Shown: in pieces, positions 1-7,108 of the stretch | Position numbering within the stretch: the first letter of the stretch is position 1 | How the letters are laid out: each line of letters begins with the position of its first letter | Source: Bacteroidales bacterium | Lineage (GTDB): Bacteria; Bacteroidota; Bacteroidia; Bacteroidales; F082 | Direction of reading: 5' to 3' | DNA: 13,383 bases | Assembly (NCBI GenBank): GCA_029933565.1 | Contig: JAOZNY010000042.1 | Location: 1 to 13,383 of the forward strand | Program-made: the position numbers and the translations under genes | Notes under the pieces: model-generated | Told to the model about the DNA's origin: nothing | Databases searched by the model: none | Seen by the model: the letters and a program-made list of their open reading frames with translations, nothing else

Positions 1-33
1 CTTTTTTTGTGTGATTGGCATAAATGAAAACCC

Positions 34-630
34 TTACCCCATTTCCCCAATCTCAACAATATTATTCATCAGCGCATAAACCATCAAACCAGAAACAGTT
101 TTTATGCCCAGTTTTTTGGTTATGTTCTTACGGTGGGTCATTACGGTATGAATACTCAAGAATAGTTTATCAGCAATTTCCTGATTAATTAAACCTTTTA
201 CAACCTCTTTAAGCACAACAAGTTCACGATTGCTTAATACTCCCTTCTGCTGCTTTTCTCTACTTTTGTCCGTTCCACAAATCTTCCTTAATTGCTGCGA
301 AAGATTATGCTTACTATCGGTGAGTTTTAATTTGAAAGAAAACCTGCTGCTGATCTTTTCATGACAATCATCGCTTAGCAAGCCTATAAGTTTTAATTCA
401 TTCTCGTTTTGCAACTTAGTAATTAAACTAACAAAATCGCCAGCCAGTGCATCTGGGTTGATAATTATTGTATCAGGTTTCTTTTTCTTTATTTTTTCAA
501 ATAGATTTTTCTCACTTCCATCAAAAACCTCTGTAATGAGCATGCCGGGTATTTCCTGCACCAAACTCTCCATTCCTGATCGCAACAGAAAAGTGTTTTC
601 AATTAAAACTATATTAATTACACCTGCCAT
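34..630 (-). CDS. LuxR/NarL-family regulator with degenerate receiver domain
   Basis: A 198-residue DNA-binding protein. Residues about 132-192 form a typical LuxR helix-turn-helix, starting LSNRE and containing NQEIADKLFLSIHTVMTHRKNI. Residues 4-115 align with a NarL-type receiver, but the usual acidic pair is Glu-Asn (11-12) and the phospho-acceptor Asp is Asn58 (PDTIIINPDAL), with no recognisable downstream Lys. Phosphorylation by a histidine kinase is therefore unlikely. An in-frame start 51 bases upstream would overlap the hemerythrin gene; the ATG at 630 lies one base after that gene's stop and begins directly with the receiver strand (MAGVINIVLIEN), so I chose it. The one-base spacing implies co-transcription and translational coupling. 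I infer that it responds to the same signal (oxygen, NO or iron status) as the upstream di-iron protein. The HTH call is firm; the signal is unknown. Confidence 0.88.
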   Translation of the reverse strand: MAGVINIVLIENTFLLRSGMESLVQEIPGMLITEVFDGSEKNLFEKIKKKKPDTIIINPDALAGDFVSLITKLQNENELKLIGLLSDDCHEKISSRFSFKLKLTDSKHNLSQQLRKICGTDKSREKQQKGVLSNRELVVLKEVVKGLINQEIADKLFLSIHTVMTHRKNITKKLGIKTVSGLMVYALMNNIVEIGEMG

Positions 631-631
631 T

Positions 632-1375
632 TTAAGTAAGTGTTTTATATAGTTTTTCCATCTCTTCAACCTTGGGCACAAGTATTAAATCTTCAATTCT
701 CGAATGCTCCCTTAGTTCTTTCTCCAAAACAAACAACTCACGAAGTAGGGCATAACTCGTTTCTTCAAATAATAAAGTTTCACTAGTTTCTGCTTGTAAA
801 TATTTAATAATAAGATTCTTCAAGTCAAAAAGTTTCTCTTCAATATCTTCGTGATCCTGCTCATAATTACTAATGGAATAATTTGTAATCTTCTCCTCTG
901 GCAGTGGACTTTCCTTAGAATTGTCAATTAAATTTTCTAATTCTAAAACATAAGGGTAAACAACTTCCTCTTCCCTTATAATATGCTTACTAAACTCGGC
1001 CGAATACTCTTCAAAAAAGTTTTTGATAAGACTTAGAGTTTTTCCATTTTCATTACTTAACGACAGTAAAACTTCAATCATCTTTTTTATTTCAGGAATA
1101 TTTCCTTCCACATAAGATTTGTGAGCCTTGCGTAAATATTTAATCAAAACTTCGGCGGGGAAACTCTTAAGGTATTCTTTTGGAAAATACTGCGTATCGT
1201 GAAATGTATTCAAAATGGTTAAGAAAAACCCAAGGTTTATATCTTTCTCAAGGCAAATTTCTTCGATAGTTCCATCACCAAAACCAAGTTTAATGTCAAA
1301 CCTATTTATTACCGGAACAAGAGTGTAATCGTGATGAATTACATCTGAAAGTTTCATTTCGCCGACTATGAGCAT
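632..1375 (-). CDS. ScdA/YtfE-like hemerythrin HHE di-iron protein
   Basis: A 247-residue cytoplasmic protein with two parts. Residues 7-60 match the ScdA N-terminal (DUF542) domain (DVIHHDYTLVPVINRF), but the Cys-Cys of classical ScdA is replaced by LGFG. Residues 75-240 are a hemerythrin four-helix bundle with all six expected di-iron ligands: His85, His131 with Glu135, His175, and His224 with Glu228, spaced much as in E. coli YtfE. YtfE/ScdA proteins protect or repair iron-sulfur centres during nitrosative or oxidative stress; a role here in sensing or repair is inferred. An upstream in-frame TTG (1402) lies before the -7 box at 1390-1397, so the ATG at 1375 is preferred; 1357 is the alternative. 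It is the first gene of a two-gene unit with the LuxR regulator. Confidence 0.9.
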   Translation of the reverse strand: MLIVGEMKLSDVIHHDYTLVPVINRFDIKLGFGDGTIEEICLEKDINLGFFLTILNTFHDTQYFPKEYLKSFPAEVLIKYLRKAHKSYVEGNIPEIKKMIEVLLSLSNENGKTLSLIKNFFEEYSAEFSKHIIREEEVVYPYVLELENLIDNSKESPLPEEKITNYSISNYEQDHEDIEEKLFDLKNLIIKYLQAETSETLLFEETSYALLRELFVLEKELREHSRIEDLILVPKVEEMEKLYKTLT

Positions 1376-1389
1376 AATTTTATTTTTTG

Positions 1390-1397
1390 CAAAAGTA
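1390..1397 (-). promoter_or_regulatory. Bacteroidota -7 box for the hemerythrin operon
   Basis: On the minus strand this reads TACTTTTG, an exact match to the TAnnTTTG -7 consensus, and lies 14 bases before the preferred ATG. No convincing -33 TTTG is visible upstream. Its position rules out the upstream TTG as the start codon. Confidence 0.55.
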
Positions 1398-1430
1398 TTC
1401 AATAATTTGAAAAGGCTGCTGTGGAGGCTA

Positions 1431-1448
1431 TGCTACTATTGCTACTAT
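1431..1448. repeat. Perfect 9-base tandem duplication
   Basis: TGCTACTAT occurs twice back to back. It is followed immediately by the palindrome TGGGAATCCCA (1448-1458). The function is unknown; it may be a slippage product at the edge of the adjoining repeat element. Confidence 0.8.
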
Positions 1449-1477
1449 GGGAATCCCACGCAAAAAATAAAGAACTA

Positions 1478-1595
1478 CGTCATTGCAAGCGCAGCGCGGC
1501 AATCTCACTAGCTAACCAAGTATAATTGAGATTGCTTCTCCACCTATACAATCTAGCTAAACTATTAACATTCAGTTGGGCGTATCGCAATGACG
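1478..1595. repeat. Nested inverted-repeat intergenic element (REP/MITE-like)
   Basis: The outer arms CGTCATTGC (1478-1486) and GCAATGACG (1587-1595) are exact reverse complements. Inner arms GCAATCTCA (1499-1507) and TGAGATTGC (1527-1535) are also exact reverse complements. An 8-base direct repeat CTAGCTAA occurs at 1508-1515 and 1553-1560. The sequence style (CGTCATTGC, GC-rich core, GCAATCTC, then GAGATTGCTTCTCCACC and GCAATGACG) resembles dispersed intergenic repeats seen in many bacterial genomes; that resemblance is from memory. Copy number in this genome cannot be judged from one window. Confidence 0.75.
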
Positions 1596-1652
1596 CTCAT
1601 TCCTTGTTAGATGATTCAATTGTTCGGTTGCTTGAACTATGAAACAAAGTAG

Positions 1653-1684
1653 TTTGGGCTCAAAGCCTTTTAAATTTATCTTTG
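1653..1684 (+). promoter_or_regulatory. Bacteroidota promoter for the LolC/E-type permease
   Basis: A -33 TTTG (1653-1656) is followed after 20 bases by TATCTTTG (1677-1684), an exact TAnnTTTG -7 box. Transcription should start a few bases downstream, giving a very short leader to the ATG at 1700. This excludes the in-frame TTG at 1682 as a start. Confidence 0.65.
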
Positions 1685-1699
1685 TCTCAAATTTTTAAA

Positions 1700-2932
1700 A
1701 TGAACACTTCATTTTTCATTGCCGGAAGGTATTTGATATCAAAAAAAACGCACAACTTAATAAATGTCATTTCATCAATTTCGGTTGTGGGTCTTGGCAT
1801 TGGTACATTTGCTTTAATTGTTGTGCTTTCGGTATTTAATGGTTTTGAAGATGTTATAAAAAGTTTGTACGGTGCCTTCAATCCCGACTTCGAGATTAGC
1901 GCTGCGAATGGTAAAACTATTGATGCAGCAATTTTTCCTACAAAAGAAGTAGAGAATTTAAATGGTATAAGAGGCATTTCGTTTGTTGTGGAAGAGGATG
2001 CTCTATTTAAGTATGGCGACAAACAATACATTGGAAAAATTAAAGGGATAGATAAAAATCATATTGCACTCTCAGGTATCGATAGCACACTTGTTGATGG
2101 TTATTTTGTTTTAGAAGAAGGTGATGTGAATTTTGCAGTAGTTGGGGCAGGAGTTGCCTGGTACCTCAATCTTTTTCCTGAAAACACATCTGAGTTATTA
2201 AATGTTTACGTACCAAAAAGAGGTAATGCATCCTCATTTAACCTCAGCAATGCCTTCAAGCACAAGGTAGTTCACCCTGCTGGTGTTTTTTCTGTTCAGC
2301 AGGAATTTGACGAAAAATACGTTTTTCTTCCAATTGACTTTGTTAAAGACCTAATGGATTATAAAACTGAAGCCACTACCGTAGAAGTATTTGTAGAAAA
2401 AAGCACAAATACCGACTTACTGCAGGAAGAGTTGGTGAAAATGCTGGGAAATGATTTTATAGTCAAAAATCGTTTTCAACAAAACATGGTCTTGTTTAAA
2501 GTGATGAAATCAGAAAAAATTGCAATATTTTTAATTCTGGTTTTCATTCTCGCCCTGGCATCCTTCAATATGATTGGATCCTTATCAATTTTAATAGTTG
2601 AGAAAACTAAAGATATCGCAGTATTAAAAAGCATGGGTGCCGATAAAAAGATGATCAAAAACATTTTTACCCTTGAGGGGATTCTGATAAGTTTTATTGG
2701 AGGACTAGGGGGATTGGGATTAGGGTTTTTAGTTTTATACTTGCAGCAAACATATGGAATTGTAAGTCTCGGTTCGGGAGAAGGCGATTTTATTATTGAT
2801 GCTTATCCGGTTAAAATGCAATGGATTGATTTTGTTTATGTTTTTGCCACAGTTCAAATTATTGGATTCCTGGCAACACTTTATCCGGTTAACTTTCTTC
2901 TCAGAAATTTCGATAGGGTTAAACTTAATTAA
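1700..2932 (+). CDS. LolC/LolE-type FtsX-domain ABC transporter permease
   Basis: A 410-residue inner-membrane permease. One N-terminal membrane helix (about 22-46) is followed by a periplasmic MacB-like domain (about 50-270) and three C-terminal helices (about 272-298, 325-348 and 377-398), which is the LolC/LolE/FtsX topology. The conserved cytoplasmic segment EKTKDIAVLKSMGA after the second helix is the family's coupling region for the ATPase. Such permeases, with a LolD-type ATPase, release lipoproteins from the inner membrane for outer-membrane sorting. The length is normal for the family. The ATPase gene is not adjacent, so it must be encoded elsewhere, as is common in Bacteroidota. The start was chosen at the first ATG after the promoter. 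The gene appears monocistronic; no clear terminator follows it. LolC and LolE cannot be told apart here. Confidence 0.9.
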   Translation: MNTSFFIAGRYLISKKTHNLINVISSISVVGLGIGTFALIVVLSVFNGFEDVIKSLYGAFNPDFEISAANGKTIDAAIFPTKEVENLNGIRGISFVVEEDALFKYGDKQYIGKIKGIDKNHIALSGIDSTLVDGYFVLEEGDVNFAVVGAGVAWYLNLFPENTSELLNVYVPKRGNASSFNLSNAFKHKVVHPAGVFSVQQEFDEKYVFLPIDFVKDLMDYKTEATTVEVFVEKSTNTDLLQEELVKMLGNDFIVKNRFQQNMVLFKVMKSEKIAIFLILVFILALASFNMIGSLSILIVEKTKDIAVLKSMGADKKMIKNIFTLEGILISFIGGLGGLGLGFLVLYLQQTYGIVSLGSGEGDFIIDAYPVKMQWIDFVYVFATVQIIGFLATLYPVNFLLRNFDRVKLN

Positions 2933-2987
2933 CTGATTTCGTCACCAATTAGTACCCATTAATAATCAACCTCTGATTAGCTACATT

Positions 2988-3015
2988 ATTTATATTTAAT
3001 ATAAATTGACGTCAA
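2988..3015. promoter_or_regulatory. Two adjacent palindromes upstream of the gingipain operon
   Basis: A 19-base perfect palindrome with a single central T (2988-3006; arms ATTTATATT and AATATAAAT) abuts TTGACGTCAA (3006-3015), a perfect 10-base palindrome. They lie about 80-107 bases upstream of the -7 box, a position suited to an activator site. A shorter inverted repeat TAATCA/TGATTA (2963-2979) lies just upstream. AT-rich palindromes can arise by chance, so a regulatory role is a hypothesis. Confidence 0.35.
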
Positions 3016-3094
3016 GCACACATTATACTAGTGTTTTAAACAACTACTAAGTTCAGTTACTTGTCCTTATTAAATCAATCAGGTATCTTATTTG

Positions 3095-3102
3095 TACTTT
3101 TG
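3095..3102 (+). promoter_or_regulatory. Bacteroidota -7 box for the gingipain operon
   Basis: TACTTTTG is an exact TAnnTTTG match, 17 bases before the ATG of the first protease gene. No clear -33 TTTG is present at the expected distance, which would suit a promoter that depends on an activator. No comparable box was found in the 23 bases between the two protease genes. Confidence 0.6.
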
Positions 3103-3119
3103 CACCAAAATAAACCAAT

Positions 3120-6100
3120 ATGAAAAAATTTACTTTTTTGAAATCTCTTATAATTTTTCTTTTAGTAACCGGCTCAATCTCTCTGCAGGCTACTAATATA
3201 AAGATTTCAAACGAAAAAACAAAACTTATAATCAAATCAAAAACGGATCTTAAACTGGTCCTCTCAAATATAGTGGGCAAGATTAATCTAAGTAGTATGC
3301 AAGTTGGCAATACCAACTATTCCATTCTCAATACCCCTACCTATTCCAAAACCGACAAAATTGGCTACCCTTCACTTCCTGTTTTAAGGAAATTGATAGA
3401 AGTTCCTCAATCTGCTGAACCAAAAGTAAAAGTACTTTCCTACGAACTTAAAGAGTACAAACTTTCCGATATGGGAATTGAAGATTTAGTATACCCCTGC
3501 CAGGGACCACAGGCAAAATGTGGCGACGACGAGGATTTTAAAATTGACCATGACATCTACCAAACCAATGCTTTTATCAAAGAAGAATTGGTTAGCATTA
3601 ATACAATTGGAACATTACGTAGCCAACGATTAGGCTTAATAAATATTTCACCTTTTGAATACAACCCTGTAACCAACATCATCAGGGTTTACGAAAACCT
3701 TGAATTTGAAATAGTTTTTGAAAATGCTGATTTGGCATTGACCGAAGAGTTAAAACAAAAATATTATTCTCCGTTTTTTACAGGAATGCAAAAAAGTATT
3801 CTTAACTATATCCCATTATCCCAAAGAGAAAACCTAACTCAATATCCAGTAAAGTATGTTATTGTTTCCCACCCAATGTTTTCCGAAAACATACAATCGT
3901 TTATTGAATGGAAAAAGCAAAAAGGATTTACTGTAGTTGAAGCCTATACCGATGTAATAGGAACTACAACTGATGCAATAAAAACATATCTGCAAGGACT
4001 TTATGACAATGGCACAGTTGACGACCCTGCCCCTTCATTCGTTTTATTTGTTGGAGATATCGACCAAATGCCAACATGGAATAATGGAAATGGCGTTACC
4101 GACAGAAATTATGTTGAATACACAGGCGACCTTCTACCAGAAATTTTTTATGGAAGAATGTCGGCAGAAACAACCGACCAACTTGACATAATAATAGCAA
4201 AAACTTTACAGTACGAACAGTACACCATGCCTGACCCAACTTACCTCGACGAGGTTGTTATGGTTGCCGGAATGGATGGTAGTCATGGTGCCGACTGGGG
4301 CAACGGACAAATTAATTACGGTACCGAAAACTATTTCAACGAAGATCATGGCATTTTTAGCCAAACTTACTTATACCCTGAGTCGGGAAATAACAGTGCT
4401 CAAATACAACAGGATATTTCTGATGGAGTAACCTTCGCTAACTATACGGCACACTGTAGCCCAAATGGATGGGCAGATCCTTCGTTTGTAATAAATGACA
4501 TTCCTGCTTTGGAAAATGAAGACAAATATGGATTGTTAATTGGTAACTGCTGCTCATCGAGCGAATATCAAACCACCTGTTTTGCAGAAGAAATCGTTAG
4601 GGCTGAAAATAAAGGCGCAGTTGGTTACATTGGTGGCTCAAACAGTACTTACTGGGATGAGGATTACTATTTTGGTGTGGGTGTGGGTGCAATTACCGAA
4701 GATCCACCATCTTACGATGAAACAACTTTAGGAAATTACGACCGTTCTTTCCATGATCACGGCGAAGATTTTGGCGAATGGTATACAACCATGGATCAAA
4801 TAATTTTTGCTGGTAACCTTGCTGTTCTTGAAGGTTCACCAGGCTCTGCCGAATATTATTGGGATATTTATAATCTTATTGGCGATCCTTCGCTAATGAT
4901 TTATTATTCAATCCCTGATGTTATGCCGGTTTCACACGACGGGTTTATTACCATTGGGAGTACCACTTTTACTGTTGAAACTGAAGCTTACGCCTATGTT
5001 GCTTTAAATAAAAATAGCACTCTTAAGGCTGTAGCACTTGCCGATGAAAATGGTGTAGCCATTTTAGAATTCGAATCATTTGCCACGCCGGGAAATGCCG
5101 AACTTGTAATCACTGCACAAAATCGCCAGCCATGGATAGAAGACGTACTTGTTTTTGCTCCTGATGGTCCTTTCTGTGTTTACGAAAGTCATATTTTGCA
5201 GGATGACTCCTTGGGTAACGGAAATGCAAAAGCCGATTTTGACGAGGATGTTTTTGTTTCAATAAGTTTAACAAACTACGGAACTGAAGATGCAAACAAT
5301 GTTGATGTAACTATTTCTACTTCAAATGAATTTGTGACAATTATTGATAATTCAGAAAATTACGATACCATTTTTGTGGATGAAACTGCAAGCAAAGATT
5401 ATGGTTTCCTTATTAAACTTGCCAACAATATTCCAGATCAGATGCAGATTAACTTTACCGTTACTGCCTCCGACGAAAATGATTCCACATGGATAAGTGA
5501 TTTCACTATTCTTTCTTATGCTCCGCTTCTCAAAGGAACAGAAATGATTATTGACGATGTTGAAGGTGGTAATGGAAACGGAATACTTGACCCCGGTGAG
5601 AGTGCAGTAATGACCATAAAAACTATAAATGAAGGCCATTGTAGTATTGAAAATGTAAATGCTTCGTTAATTGCATTTAATCAGTTTATTACTGTTGAGA
5701 GTAACGACACCATTCTACCTACAGTTGGATTGTTTATGCCTTGCTTTGCATCTTATAATATTAGTGTAAATGCCGATGCTCCTGAGGGAGTTTTTGCCGA
5801 AATGCATTATGATCTTTCTGCTGCTGGCTATGAAGAAACGACAGTGTTTTATCCTAAAATTTCTGAACTTATTGAAGACTGGGAGACAGGTGACTTTTCA
5901 AAATTTGACTGGCAAACAGGAGGCGATATGCCTTGGGAAATAACACTTGAATATCCTTACGAAGGGTATTATCATGCCATTTCAGGAGAAATTGCTGATG
6001 AGGAAGAATCCTCATTCCAAATACAGTACGAAGTATTGGCTACCGATAGCATTAGTTTTTATAAAAAGATTTCTTCTGAGCCGGATTACGATTACCTGAA

Positions 6101-7085
6101 GTTTTATATTGATAATAATGTAAAAGGAGAATGGTCTGGTTCCGAATCGTGGACTAAGGAAGTGTTTGGTGTAGATCCGGGAATGCACACTTTTAAGTGG
6201 GCTTACGAAAAAGATTATTCTCAAACCGGAGGTGTCGACAAAGCATGGATCGATTATATTTCGTTGCCAACAATGATGACGACTACAATATTTGCAGGTC
6301 CTGATGACGAATCATGCGATACAAATATTTTTTACTGTCAGGGTACAGCCACCAACTACGACACATTGTGGTGGTCAACAAATGGAACAGGCGTTTTTAA
6401 CAATTTAAATATTGAATGCCCGGGCTATACTCCTTCTGAAGCAGACTTGAAGGAGTTGGAAATAATTCTTACGCTTAGCATTATTGACGTTGATGGAATT
6501 AATCATAGCGACGAAATGATACTGAACCTTAACGAGACGCCAGATTTGGCCTATACTCCAGAAGGCCCTGAAACTGTTGACCTTGAATTTGTAACAAGCA
6601 GCAATTATACTACTGAAACCTTAGAGCAGGCTAATTTATATAATTGGGAAGTATTTCCAGCGTATGCAGGTAATATAATTGGTAATACAGATAGTATTAC
6701 CATAAACTGGAATCTTAATTTTGAAGGAGAGGCTTGGCTAAAAGTTGCCGGAATGAATGATTGTGGACAGGGAGAATTTTCTGATTCGCTGTTAATAGTA
6801 GTCTCAAACTCCGTTGGAATTATCTCCTCAAATCTTGAGATTAATCTTAATCTAATGCCTAATCCTAACAATGGATTGTTTAACATTTCGATACAAACAA
6901 CTAATTCTGGCAATTACGAACTAACGGTAGTTAACGGTATGGGCAAGGTGATAAAAAAAGAAAATCTTGAAGTTACTGGTTCATCCAGCAAGAGCATTGA
7001 TTTGAGAGGAAATGCTCCGGGAATTTATTTACTTTTCATAAAAAATGGCAATACTCAGGCAATGCTTAAAACCATTGTAAAATAA
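3120..7085 (+). CDS. Kgp-like gingipain (peptidase C25), T9SS-secreted
   Basis: A 1321-residue secreted cysteine endopeptidase precursor. Order: signal peptide 1-24; C25 propeptide about 25-240; catalytic domain about 243-600; gingipain Ig-like domain about 600-685; two beta domains about 686-910, the second with a Ca-binding-like GNGNGILDPGE; a jelly-roll/cleaved-adhesin-like module about 917-1050; two PKD/Ig-like modules about 1055-1230; T9SS type A sorting domain about 1243-1321 (MPNPNNG). The dyad is His445 and Cys478 (second Cys of GNCC), 33 residues apart as in gingipains, with Asp386 as the likely third member. YWDED (511-515) matches Kgp's YWGED, whose Asp binds substrate Lys, so cleavage after Lys is inferred. 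Oddity: Cys446 replaces the Gly after the catalytic His. Zymogen cleavage may occur at Lys225 or Arg236. It is first in an operon with the Rgp-like gene. Confidence 0.95.
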   Translation: MKKFTFLKSLIIFLLVTGSISLQATNIKISNEKTKLIIKSKTDLKLVLSNIVGKINLSSMQVGNTNYSILNTPTYSKTDKIGYPSLPVLRKLIEVPQSAEPKVKVLSYELKEYKLSDMGIEDLVYPCQGPQAKCGDDEDFKIDHDIYQTNAFIKEELVSINTIGTLRSQRLGLINISPFEYNPVTNIIRVYENLEFEIVFENADLALTEELKQKYYSPFFTGMQKSILNYIPLSQRENLTQYPVKYVIVSHPMFSENIQSFIEWKKQKGFTVVEAYTDVIGTTTDAIKTYLQGLYDNGTVDDPAPSFVLFVGDIDQMPTWNNGNGVTDRNYVEYTGDLLPEIFYGRMSAETTDQLDIIIAKTLQYEQYTMPDPTYLDEVVMVAGMDGSHGADWGNGQINYGTENYFNEDHGIFSQTYLYPESGNNSAQIQQDISDGVTFANYTAHCSPNGWADPSFVINDIPALENEDKYGLLIGNCCSSSEYQTTCFAEEIVRAENKGAVGYIGGSNSTYWDEDYYFGVGVGAITEDPPSYDETTLGNYDRSFHDHGEDFGEWYTTMDQIIFAGNLAVLEGSPGSAEYYWDIYNLIGDPSLMIYYSIPDVMPVSHDGFITIGSTTFTVETEAYAYVALNKNSTLKAVALADENGVAILEFESFATPGNAELVITAQNRQPWIEDVLVFAPDGPFCVYESHILQDDSLGNGNAKADFDEDVFVSISLTNYGTEDANNVDVTISTSNEFVTIIDNSENYDTIFVDETASKDYGFLIKLANNIPDQMQINFTVTASDENDSTWISDFTILSYAPLLKGTEMIIDDVEGGNGNGILDPGESAVMTIKTINEGHCSIENVNASLIAFNQFITVESNDTILPTVGLFMPCFASYNISVNADAPEGVFAEMHYDLSAAGYEETTVFYPKISELIEDWETGDFSKFDWQTGGDMPWEITLEYPYEGYYHAISGEIADEEESSFQIQYEVLATDSISFYKKISSEPDYDYLKFYIDNNVKGEWSGSESWTKEVFGVDPGMHTFKWAYEKDYSQTGGVDKAWIDYISLPTMMTTTIFAGPDDESCDTNIFYCQGTATNYDTLWWSTNGTGVFNNLNIECPGYTPSEADLKELEIILTLSIIDVDGINHSDEMILNLNETPDLAYTPEGPETVDLEFVTSSNYTTETLEQANLYNWEVFPAYAGNIIGNTDSITINWNLNFEGEAWLKVAGMNDCGQGEFSDSLLIVVSNSVGIISSNLEINLNLMPNPNNGLFNISIQTTNSGNYELTVVNGMGKVIKKENLEVTGSSSKSIDLRGNAPGIYLLFIKNGNTQAMLKTIVK

Positions 7086-7108
7086 ATATTTAAATACTAA
7101 ATAAAGAT

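Larger units (their letters stand above)
1398..1652. other. Divergent intergenic region rich in repeats
   Basis: No open reading frame of gene character was found between the outward-facing hemerythrin operon and the permease gene. The region contains a 9-base tandem duplication (1431-1448), an 11-base palindrome TGGGAATCCCA (1448-1458) and a nested inverted-repeat element (1478-1595). Base composition is more GC-rich within the element than around it. The flanks hold the two divergent promoters. Confidence 0.7.

Noticed and set aside
1682..1699. Upstream TTG start for the permease
   Set aside because: The TTG falls inside the TAnnTTTG promoter box, so it would not be in the transcript; the ATG at 1700 starts a normal N-terminus.
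2933..2987. Terminator after the permease gene
   Set aside because: The only hairpin (TAATCA/TGATTA) is short and AT-rich and lacks a T-run, so I do not call it a terminator.
3053..3316. Minus-strand reading frame of 87 codons across the gingipain promoter and start
   Set aside because: It overlaps the promoter and signal peptide of a clear gene on the other strand and its product resembles no protein family; it is a chance frame.
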